From Burkholderiales bacterium (GTDB taxonomy: Bacteria; Pseudomonadota; Gammaproteobacteria; Burkholderiales; Burkholderiaceae_C), in contig JAPLPK010000142.1 in assembly GCA_026400275.1 (NCBI GenBank), positions 1-40,466 of the forward strand: a stretch of DNA of 40,466 bases, written 5' to 3'. The notes under the pieces were generated by a model. It did no database searches, was not told the origin of the DNA, and was given only the letters and a program-made list of their open reading frames with translations. The translations under genes and the position numbers were made by a program. Position 1 is the first letter of the stretch, and every line of letters begins with the position of its first letter. Positions 31,802 to 40,466 of this stretch are shown here, one piece after another.

Positions 31802-31816
31802 TATATTGCACTGCAA
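31802..31816 (+). promoter_or_regulatory. Promoter and candidate operator of the PHB depolymerase gene
   Basis: A TATATT hexamer (31802-31807) that can act as a -10 box overlaps a perfect dyad TTGCA-C-TGCAA (31806-31816), 28 bases before the ATG. TGC/GCA dyads of this type upstream of polyhydroxyalkanoate genes are what I would expect of PhaR-like repressor sites, but that assignment rests on memory and on the neighbouring gene. The -35 element is not clear. Confidence 0.4.
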
Positions 31817-31843
31817 CAATACTTTCCCCCTGCTGAAACCACC

Positions 31844-33262
31844 ATGCTCTACCAAATCTACGAAACCCAGCGCGCGTTGATGGAGCCGTTTGCAGATTTT
31901 GCGCAAGCAGCTTCCAAGCTTTACAGCACCCCTATGTCCCCCCTGGGGAAAACCAGCCTGTCGCAGCGCGTGTCTGCCGGCTATGACCTGCTCTACCGCC
32001 TGGGCAAGGACTATGAGAAGCCCACATTCGGCTTGCAAACCATCGAGGTAGATGGCACCAATATCGCCATCCACGAGCGTGTGGAAATCGACAAGCCCTT
32101 CTGCGAACTGCGCCGTTTCAAGCGCTTCACTGACGACATACACACCCTGACCCAGCTCAAGGGCCAGCCCGCCGTGCTGATCGTGGCCCCGCTGTCGGGC
32201 CATTACGCTACGCTGCTGCGCGACACTGTCAAAACCATGCTGAAAGACCACAAGGTCTACATCACCGACTGGAAGAATGCCCGCCTGGTGCCCTTGTCCG
32301 AAGGTGAGTTTCACCTGGACGACTACGTGAACTATGTGCAGGAGTTCATTCGCCACCTGCAAGGTATTTACGGCAACTGCCATGTCATGAGCGTATGCCA
32401 GCCCACCGTGCCGGTGCTGGCAGCCGTGTCGCTGATGGCCTCGCGCGGCGACCTCACCCCTCTGACCATGACCATGATGGGCGGCCCCATCGACGCCCGC
32501 AAGTCGCCCACGGCGGTGAACAACCTGGCCATGAACAAGAGCTACGAGTGGTTCGAAAGCAATGTGATCTACAAGGTGCCGTCCAGCTTCCCCGGCGCAG
32601 GCCGCAGGGTCTACCCGGGTTTCCTGCAGCACACCGGCTTCGTAGCCATGAACCCGAACCACCACGCCAAGAGCCATTACGACTACTTCCAGGACCTGAT
32701 CAAGGGCGACGATGTGGGCGCCGAGGTGCACCGCAAGTTCTACGACGAATACAACGCCGTGCTGGACATGGACGCGAATTACTACCTGGAAACCATCTCC
32801 ACCGTTTTCCAGGACTTCAAGCTGGTCAACGGCACCTGGAACGTGCGCGGCGTAGACGGCAAGATCGAACTGGTGAAACCGCAAGACATCAGCCAGACAG
32901 CCCTGCTCACCGTGGAAGGCGAATTGGACGACATCTCTGGCTCCGGCCAAACCCGTGCTGCCCACGATCTGTGCACGGGTATCCCCACCAGCCAACAGCA
33001 GCACTACGAAGTCCAGGGCGCAGGCCACTACGGCATCTTCAGTGGCCGCCGCTGGCGCGAAATGGTCTACCCCGAGGTCAAGGCGTTCATCAAGGCGCAC
33101 AGCCAGGTTGCCGCCGCCTCGACACCCAGCACCACCACACCTGCGACGCCCGCTGCACTGGCCAGCCCAGCTCCAGTAGCAACTGTGGCTGAGAAGCCGG
33201 AAGCCCCCGCACCTGTGGCCCGCAAGGCGACGGCACGCAAACCTGCAGCCCAGAAAGCCTGA
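31844..33262 (+). CDS. phaZ: Intracellular poly(3-hydroxybutyrate) depolymerase
   Basis: Mobilises storage PHB granules. The protein has 472 residues, alpha/beta hydrolase fold; the nucleophile position holds Cys185 in [14 protein letters not shown] instead of the usual lipase-box Ser, as in the Ralstonia PhaZa1 type. The acid is in [12 protein letters not shown] and the base in [13 protein letters not shown]. No signal peptide is present, which fits an intracellular enzyme. After about residue 420 there is a Pro/Ala/Thr tail ending in Lys-rich AxKPA repeats, like those of phasin-related and histone-like proteins. ATG 31844 begins the family N terminus [10 protein letters not shown]. RsxB follows 17 bases later. 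Confidence 0.94.
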   Translation: MLYQIYETQRALMEPFADFAQAASKLYSTPMSPLGKTSLSQRVSAGYDLLYRLGKDYEKPTFGLQTIEVDGTNIAIHERVEIDKPFCELRRFKRFTDDIHTLTQLKGQPAVLIVAPLSGHYATLLRDTVKTMLKDHKVYITDWKNARLVPLSEGEFHLDDYVNYVQEFIRHLQGIYGNCHVMSVCQPTVPVLAAVSLMASRGDLTPLTMTMMGGPIDARKSPTAVNNLAMNKSYEWFESNVIYKVPSSFPGAGRRVYPGFLQHTGFVAMNPNHHAKSHYDYFQDLIKGDDVGAEVHRKFYDEYNAVLDMDANYYLETISTVFQDFKLVNGTWNVRGVDGKIELVKPQDISQTALLTVEGELDDISGSGQTRAAHDLCTGIPTSQQQHYEVQGAGHYGIFSGRRWREMVYPEVKAFIKAHSQVAAASTPSTTTPATPAALASPAPVATVAEKPEAPAPVARKATARKPAAQKA

Positions 33263-33279
33263 TTCAGCGCAAGGTCCAG

Positions 33280-33957
33280 GTGCCAGTGCTTTCACCCCCC
33301 TCGGCACGCATGCTGCAGGCCGAGCAGATCAACGCTGCGCTTCCCCAGACCCAGTGCACGCGTTGCGGCTACCCGGACTGTGCATCCTATGCACAGGCCA
33401 TAGCCGCTCTGGAAGCCCCCATAAACCAATGCCCACCCGGCGGAGCCGAGGGCATTGCGCGGCTGGCACGCATTACCGGGCAGGTGGTCGTACCGCTGAA
33501 CCCCACCTTTGGGGTGGAAACCAGCCGCGCTGTCGCCGTGGTCGATGAAAGCTGGTGCATAGGCTGTACGCTGTGCATAGCCGCCTGCCCCACAGACGCC
33601 ATTCTGGGCAGCAACAAACGCATGCACACCGTCATCGAGGCGCATTGCACCGGCTGCGAACTGTGCCTGCCCGTCTGCCCTGTGGACTGCATCCAGCTGG
33701 TGAACGCCAGTGGCGAGCACACCGGCTGGAACGCCTGGTCAGCCGCCGAGGCACTTCACGCCCAGGCTCGCTATTTAATCCATAGCAGCAGGCGCAATCA
33801 GGATATGCGCCAGGCCGAGAAAACATCTGAAAAAACTAGCCAAGTAGCCGCCCCCGCCACACCAGCTGACGCGCTCCCGGCTGCAGACTCCAAGCAGGCC
33901 ACCATCGCCGCCGCTCTGGCGCGTGCGCGTGCCCGGCGCCAGCCCAGCGGCAGCTGA
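33280..33957 (+). CDS. rsxB: RsxB/RnfB-like iron-sulfur protein (stand-alone)
   Basis: Ferredoxin-type protein of 225 residues. An N-terminal 4Fe-4S motif (C26, C29, C34, C51 in [10 protein letters not shown]...QCPPGG) precedes two bacterial ferredoxin motifs [13 protein letters not shown] and [13 protein letters not shown]. There is no N-terminal membrane helix and no rsxACDGE gene nearby, so this is the stand-alone betaproteobacterial form rather than part of a full Rnf complex. The C-terminal 60 residues are Ala/Arg-rich and of low complexity. GTG 33280 is assumed as the start; an ATG at 33310 is the alternative. Confidence 0.88.
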   Translation: MPVLSPPSARMLQAEQINAALPQTQCTRCGYPDCASYAQAIAALEAPINQCPPGGAEGIARLARITGQVVVPLNPTFGVETSRAVAVVDESWCIGCTLCIAACPTDAILGSNKRMHTVIEAHCTGCELCLPVCPVDCIQLVNASGEHTGWNAWSAAEALHAQARYLIHSSRRNQDMRQAEKTSEKTSQVAAPATPADALPAADSKQATIAAALARARARRQPSGS

Positions 33958-34091
33958 CCGCACCATCCACAAAGGGGAGCATGCCCCGGGGCCGATAGCA
34001 ACTAAAAGCCTACAACGCGGGAGTCGGCCTTGTTATAGTCAATTGGCGTTACAAAATGCCACATCGATCAGCCGTGCCCAGGAGCCTGTAC

Positions 34092-34601
34092 ATGCAAAAC
34101 TCTCTGCGAAACATCCGAATCTTGGCCTGCACCCTGGGTGCTTTCTGGACGTTCTCGGTGATGGCCCTGGACAAACCGGAGGGGCGCGTCATCCTGACCA
34201 TCAGCGGCACCATCACGCAGGCCAATGTGGGCGCCAATGCGGAGTTCGACATGAAGATGCTGGAGAAACTGCCGCAAAAAACCTTCACCGTGCAAACCCC
34301 CTGGTATGCCACGCCGGTCAGCTTCACCGGCCCCTTGCTGCGCGATGTATTAGCCGCTGCGGGTGCGAAGGGCAACAAGATCGTGGCTACGGCACTGAAC
34401 GACTACAAGACCGACATCCCCTTTGACGATGCCGTCAAGTTCGACACCATCGTCGCCCGCTTGATGAATGACAAGCCTATGCCGGTGCGCGAAAAAGGCC
34501 CGCTGTTCATCGTCTACCCGTTTGACACCAAGCCCGAGCTGCGCACTGAAATCTATTACAACCGCTCTGCCTGGCAGCTCAGCGGATTGAAGGTCCAATA
34601 A
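34092..34601 (+). CDS. Exported SUOX-fold (oxidoreductase molybdopterin-binding-like) protein lacking the Mo-ligand Cys
   Basis: Protein of 169 residues with a signal peptide (about 1-26, ending SVMA) and a single domain resembling the molybdopterin-binding fold of the sulfite oxidase family (ILTISGTI, then TPWYATPVSFTGPLLRDVLAAAGA and YPFDTKPEL). The mature part contains no cysteine, so the conserved Mo ligand is missing and an enzymatic Mo centre is unlikely; a binding or sensing role is possible. AGGAG eight bases before the ATG supports this start. A TTGTTA...CAAAAT promoter-like pair lies at 34030-34057. The REC-HD-GYP gene follows 152 bases downstream. Confidence 0.8.
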   Translation: MQNSLRNIRILACTLGAFWTFSVMALDKPEGRVILTISGTITQANVGANAEFDMKMLEKLPQKTFTVQTPWYATPVSFTGPLLRDVLAAAGAKGNKIVATALNDYKTDIPFDDAVKFDTIVARLMNDKPMPVREKGPLFIVYPFDTKPELRTEIYYNRSAWQLSGLKVQ

Positions 34602-34711
34602 AGCCTTCGCGGTCACTGGGTATGTCCAGCAGCCCCCAAGCCAAGCCCAGGCCCGCCACCGCCAGAACCGGCATAGACCGGCCCGCTCTTTCACACGCTC
34701 TGCAGTAAAGC

Positions 34712-34734
34712 GTACGTGCCAGCCATGCACGTAC
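34712..34734 (+). promoter_or_regulatory. Perfect dyad before the HD-GYP gene
   Basis: GTACGTGC (34712-34719) and GCACGTAC (34727-34734) form a perfect 8-bp inverted repeat with a 7-base spacer, ending 19 bases before the ATG and just before the GAGGAG ribosome binding site. No T run follows, so it is more likely an operator or a translational hairpin than a terminator. Confidence 0.45.
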
Positions 34735-34753
34735 CAAACGACGAGGAGATCCT

Positions 34754-35926
34754 ATGAGCCATCCATCCGATGCGCCAGACAGACTGACAGTACTGGTGGT
34801 AGACGACACGCCAGACAATCTGTCATTGATGAGCAACCTGCTGCGCAGCGTGTACCGGGTCAAACTGGCACCGAATGGCGAGCGCGCGCTGAAAATTGCC
34901 CAGGCGGATGACAAACCCGACCTGATCCTGCTCGACATCATGATGCCCGACATGGACGGCTACGAGGTCCTCCGCCAACTGCAGGCACAAGCAGCAACCG
35001 CGAATATCCCGGTCATCTTCCTCACCGCGATGAGCGCCACGGAAGACGAGAAGATTGGCCTCGACCTGGGGGCCGTGGACTACATCACCAAGCCCATCAG
35101 CCCGGCCACCGTCATGTCCCGGGTACGCAACCACCTGGAGCTCAAACGGGCCCGCGACTTTCTGCAGAACCAAAGCCGCTACCTGGAGCTGGAGGTGCAA
35201 AAACGCACCCGCGAAGTTGCCGCCATCCAGGACATTACCGTGCGTGCCATCGCCCTGCTGGCCGAAACCCGCGACAACGAGACCGGCAACCATTTGCGGC
35301 GTACCCAGAAATACGTGAAAGCGCTAGCGCAGCAATTGCAGACCCACCCGCGCTTCAGCGACGAACTGACCGATGCGGCCATCGAGTCGCTGTACAAGTC
35401 TGCGCCGCTGCACGACATCGGCAAAGTCGGCATACCCGACCGCATTTTGCTCAAGGAAAGCAAGCTGGACTACAACGAGTTCGAGATCATGAAGACCCAC
35501 ACCACGCTGGGCCACGCAGCGCTGGTCAAGGCCGAAGAAGGCGCCGACTACGCCACGGCATTCCTGCGCTACGCCAAGGAAATCACCCTCTGCCACCAGG
35601 AGAAATGGGATGGTTCGGGCTACCCGCAAGGCCTGCGGGGCGACGCCATACCCATCTCCGCGCGGCTGATGGCACTGGCAGATGTGTACGACGCGCTGAT
35701 CTCCAAACGCGTCTACAAGCCGGGCTTCAGCCATGCCGAGGCCAGCGGCATCATCCACCGGGGCAGTGGCTCCCATTTCGACCCGGATATCGTGACGGCC
35801 TTCGGCGCCATCGAGGCGCAATTCCAGAAAATTGCCATCGATTTCGCCGACGATGACGGCATGGCGTCGGCCGAGGTGTACCGCATGGCCCAGGAATTCG
35901 CGGCCGAATCCAGCAGAAAAGTTTAG
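34754..35926 (+). CDS. Response regulator with HD-GYP c-di-GMP phosphodiesterase domain
   Basis: RpfG-like protein of 390 residues. The receiver domain has D17-D18, phosphoacceptor D61 (LLDIMMPD), T91 and K113. After a coiled linker, the HD-GYP domain shows H220-D221 in [14 protein letters not shown]249, [12 protein letters not shown] at 280-291 and DVYDAL. The canonical HHE before the GYP element is HQE here, a variant that from memory is frequent in this subfamily, so activity is plausible but not certain. No histidine kinase partner is in the window. GAGGAG precedes the ATG. The stop overlaps the convergent VOC gene by four bases. Confidence 0.93.
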   Translation: MSHPSDAPDRLTVLVVDDTPDNLSLMSNLLRSVYRVKLAPNGERALKIAQADDKPDLILLDIMMPDMDGYEVLRQLQAQAATANIPVIFLTAMSATEDEKIGLDLGAVDYITKPISPATVMSRVRNHLELKRARDFLQNQSRYLELEVQKRTREVAAIQDITVRAIALLAETRDNETGNHLRRTQKYVKALAQQLQTHPRFSDELTDAAIESLYKSAPLHDIGKVGIPDRILLKESKLDYNEFEIMKTHTTLGHAALVKAEEGADYATAFLRYAKEITLCHQEKWDGSGYPQGLRGDAIPISARLMALADVYDALISKRVYKPGFSHAEASGIIHRGSGSHFDPDIVTAFGAIEAQFQKIAIDFADDDGMASAEVYRMAQEFAAESSRKV

Positions 35927-36525
35927 GCCGGCACCTGCGCCCAGCGCGCGAATGCCCCCACCACTTCGGGCGGCGCCTGCACCAGTTCAATCAGTACGCC
36001 CTCGCCCGACACCGGGAACGCCTCGTTCGACTTGGGGTGCACAAAGCAGATGTCAAAGCCCGCAGCCCCTTTGCGGATGCCGCCTGGCGCAAAACGCACG
36101 CCCTGGGCCGTCAACCACTCCACGGCCAGCGGCAAGTCGTCCACCCACAGCCCCACATGGTTCAGCGGCGTGGTGTGCACCGCTGGCTTTTTGTCGATGT
36201 CCAGCGGCTGCATCAGGTCCACCTCGACCTTGAACGGGCCGCTGCCGAGGGCGCAAATGTCTTCGTCTACGTTCTCGCCCTCGCTGACGAAGTTACCGGT
36301 GACCTCCAGGCCCAGCAAGTCCACCCACAGGGTGCGCAAACGCTGCTTGTCGGGGCCGCCAATGGCGATTTGCTGAATGCCCAGGACTTTGAATGGCCTG
36401 TCCTGAGCCTGTCGAAGGAGCCTGTCCTGAGCCTGTCGAAGGAGCCTGTCCTGAGCCTGTCGAAGGAGCCTGTCCTGAGCCTGTCGAAGGAGCCTGTCCT
36501 GAGCCTGTCGAAGGGGGAGATTCAT
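35923..36525 (-). CDS. VOC protein, methylmalonyl-CoA epimerase-like, with repeat-encoded N terminus
   Basis: Protein of 200 residues. Residues about 45-190 form paired vicinal-oxygen-chelate modules; [22 protein letters not shown] and [10 protein letters not shown] resemble methylmalonyl-CoA epimerase, and the place in the propionyl-CoA carboxylase operon supports that. However, the first metal ligand, His in epimerases (DHIGIAV), is Gln here (QQIAIGG), so another VOC activity is possible. Residues 5-44 are five near-identical octapeptides (LLRQAQDR) encoded by a tandem DNA repeat. The ATG at 36525 is the only ATG, GTG or TTG before the domain, four bases after bioB, so the repeats should be translated. 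Confidence 0.82.
   Translation of the reverse strand: MNLPLRQAQDRLLRQAQDRLLRQAQDRLLRQAQDRLLRQAQDRPFKVLGIQQIAIGGPDKQRLRTLWVDLLGLEVTGNFVSEGENVDEDICALGSGPFKVEVDLMQPLDIDKKPAVHTTPLNHVGLWVDDLPLAVEWLTAQGVRFAPGGIRKGAAGFDICFVHPKSNEAFPVSGEGVLIELVQAPPEVVGAFARWAQVPA
36397..36516 (-). repeat. Five tandem 24-bp repeats inside the VOC gene
   Basis: Units begin at 36397, 36421, 36445, 36469 and 36493; each starts CCTGTCCTGAGCCTGTCGAA and ends GGAG, the last ending GGGG. Each unit is exactly eight codons, so copy-number change keeps the reading frame. The inner CCTGAGCCTGTCGAAGG is, from memory, the core of a repeat widespread in proteobacterial genomes, usually as single or paired inverted copies between genes. 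There are no spacers, so this is not a CRISPR. Confidence 0.95.
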
Positions 36526-36529
36526 AGGT

Positions 36530-37549
36530 TTAGGTCGCCAGCATGCCGCTGGTGGGCAGACCCAGCTTGGCCAGCAGTTGGCGGTCGGCTTCCACATCCG
36601 GGTTGCCGGTGACCAGCAGCTTGTCGCCGTAGAAGATCGAATTCGCACCGGCCAGGAAGCACATGGCCTGCACGGCCTCGCCCATCTGCTGGCGGCCGGC
36701 AGAAAGACGCACGCGGGTGGTCGGCATGGTGATGCGGGCCACGGCGATCACGCGCACAAACTCCAGCGGGTCCAGCGGGGGGGCATCGGCCAGCGGCGTG
36801 CCCTCCACGCGCACCAGGTTGTTTACCGGCACCGATTCGGGATACGACGGCTCCAGATTCGCCAACTGGGCCACCAGGCCGGCGCGCTGGGCGCGGGTCT
36901 CGCCCATGCCGACGATGCCGCCGCTGCAGACCTTCACGCCGGCACCGCGCACGCGGTCCAGCGTGTCCAGGCGGTCCTGGTAGACGCGGGTGTCGATGAT
37001 GTCGCCGTAGAAGTCGGGCGAGGTGTCCAGGTTGTGGTTGTAGTAGTCCAGGCCGGCGTCGCGCAGCTGGGTGGCGTGGCCGTCTTCCAGCATGCCCAGG
37101 GTGGCGCAGGTTTCCATGCCCAGAGCCTTCACGGCTTTCACCAGCTCGGCCACATTGTCCACATCGCGGTCCTTCGGGCTGCGCCAGGCAGCTCCCATGC
37201 AGAAGCGCGTGGCACCGGCCTCCTGGGCCGCCTTGGCGGCTGCCACCACCACGTCCACGCCCAGCATCTTGGTGGCGGGGGTGCCGGTGTCGTAGTGCAC
37301 CGACTGCGGGCAGTAGCCGCAGTCTTCCGGGCAACCACCGGTCTTGATGGACAGCAGGGTCGACAGCTGCACGTCACCGGCGGGGAAGTTCTCGCGGTGC
37401 ACGGTTTGGGCGCGGTGCATCAGCTCCAGGAAAGGCAGCTCGAACAGCGCCTCGACTTCGGCCAGGGGCCAGCGCTCTTCGGAATTCGCCACGGGTTTCG
37501 GAGCCGCACGGTGCAAAGTGATCGGCTGTTCAAGGGTCGCAGTATTCAT
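36530..37549 (-). CDS. bioB: Biotin synthase
   Basis: Radical SAM enzyme inserting sulfur into dethiobiotin. The protein has 339 residues; the SAM cluster cysteines are C73, C77 and C80 ([13 protein letters not shown]) and the sacrificial 2Fe-2S cluster uses C117, C148, C208 and the Arg in [10 protein letters not shown]. Other biotin genes are absent; instead it lies in the same operon as the biotin-dependent carboxylase pccA, nine bases downstream of it. Placing the cofactor gene beside its user suggests coordinated supply of biotin for the carboxylase. Confidence 0.97.
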   Translation of the reverse strand: MNTATLEQPITLHRAAPKPVANSEERWPLAEVEALFELPFLELMHRAQTVHRENFPAGDVQLSTLLSIKTGGCPEDCGYCPQSVHYDTGTPATKMLGVDVVVAAAKAAQEAGATRFCMGAAWRSPKDRDVDNVAELVKAVKALGMETCATLGMLEDGHATQLRDAGLDYYNHNLDTSPDFYGDIIDTRVYQDRLDTLDRVRGAGVKVCSGGIVGMGETRAQRAGLVAQLANLEPSYPESVPVNNLVRVEGTPLADAPPLDPLEFVRVIAVARITMPTTRVRLSAGRQQMGEAVQAMCFLAGANSIFYGDKLLVTGNPDVEADRQLLAKLGLPTSGMLAT

Positions 37550-37558
37550 AGGTGTTGC

Positions 37559-39607
<2,049 letters not shown>

Positions 39608-39616
39608 GGAATAGTC

Positions 39617-39907
39617 CTAAGTTTTATTCTTCAGCAAGGCTTTGCGTTCGGCGGTGAAATCCCACCAGGGCTGGCGCGGGCCACCTTGCATGAATTTCTT
39701 GGCCGCCATGAAGGTGTCCAGCACGCAGGGGTCATGGCGCTGGCCCATGGGGCCGCGCAAGGCCTCATACACCTGCAGCGGGTCCATGGCGGCCACATCG
39801 GCTGGTGTCTGAACCCCTAGACCACGCAGATCCTGCGCAATCGATGCGCCGATATTGGGGATGTCGGTCAGCACGCGGGCTTGGGCCGCAGTCTCGGCTT
39901 TGGGCAT
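39617..39907 (-). CDS. Helix-hairpin-helix (Cdd1-like) small protein
   Basis: Protein of 96 residues of the pathogenicity-locus Cdd1 family: LTDIPNIGASIAQDLRGLGV is a helix-hairpin-helix, followed by DPLQVYEALRGPMGQRHDPCVLDTF and a Trp-Trp segment. Such domains bind nucleic acid non-specifically, but the role of the family is unknown. It lies between pccB (16 bases) and pccA (9 bases) in a tight operon, an odd place for a DNA-binding-like protein. Confidence 0.87.
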   Translation of the reverse strand: MPKAETAAQARVLTDIPNIGASIAQDLRGLGVQTPADVAAMDPLQVYEALRGPMGQRHDPCVLDTFMAAKKFMQGGPRQPWWDFTAERKALLKNKT

Positions 39908-39923
39908 GGCTTTCTGACCGGCT

Positions 39924-40466
<543 letters not shown>

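Noticed and set aside
31682-33307. Open frame of 541 codons on the minus strand opposite phaZ
   Set aside because: Low-complexity His/Val/Gly-rich translation typical of a shadow frame; phaZ on the other strand has clear catalytic motifs.
36397-36516. CRISPR array
   Set aside because: The 24-bp units are directly adjacent with no spacers and lie inside an open reading frame; there are no cas genes.

Overview
The window looks like a chromosomal segment of a GC-rich betaproteobacterium of the Burkholderiales, most likely the family Comamonadaceae (Rhodoferax-like). The basis is the family resemblance of the proteins (GcvA-type LysR regulators, a Cys-type intracellular PHB depolymerase, a stand-alone RsxB, a pccB-Cdd1-pccA-bioB order) and the dispersed palindromic repeats. 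No rRNA, tRNA, CRISPR array, transposase, integrase or phage gene was recognised. The species assignment is inference.

Layout. 1-7 kb: two GcvA-type LysR regulators separated by a 152-bp foldback sequence, an exported glutathione peroxidase, a small membrane-anchored protein, a luciferase-like oxidoreductase, and a 7TM-DISM diguanylate cyclase broken by one frameshift. 7-10 kb: DUF3820 and DUF4337 proteins, a Gfo/Idh/MocA oxidoreductase, a YciH/SUI1 factor and soluble pyrophosphatase. 10-14.5 kb: a multidomain surface lipoprotein and the membrane H+-pyrophosphatase HppA, whose leader holds a 163-bp imperfect palindrome. 14.5-17.4 kb: a divergent AraC/SDR pair, an OmpA-like protein and a two-TM potassium channel. 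17.4-22.6 kb: selU (mnmH) divergent from a tight selD-moaA-mobA-moeA operon. 22.6-25 kb: a CHASE4-HAMP-GGDEF-EAL protein. 25-31.7 kb: cell-surface genes, namely an O-antigen ligase-like protein, DUF1345, and an ArnT-like transferase, YdjC/ChbG-type deacetylase and ArnC-like GT2 trio that resembles lipid A hexosamine-modification systems. 31.8-36 kb: PHB depolymerase, RsxB, a SUOX-fold exported protein and a REC-HD-GYP regulator. 35.9-40.5 kb, minus strand: pccB (cut by the window edge), Cdd1-like, pccA, bioB and an epimerase-like VOC protein, an apparent propionyl-CoA carboxylation operon that also makes its own biotin cofactor.

The most unusual signal is a family of about 50-bp palindromic elements present at least four times, with a fifth degenerate copy. 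Two copies lie inside conserved genes (moeA and pccA), in the same orientation and the same reading frame, and add near-identical peptides (GSSA...ASSY). Two others sit directly before start codons. This behaviour recalls the coding palindromic elements of Rickettsia. Separately, five 24-bp tandem repeats (8 codons each) form a translated N-terminal extension of the VOC protein. Three c-di-GMP enzymes (one frameshifted) and two pyrophosphatases (soluble and membrane) also fall in the window.
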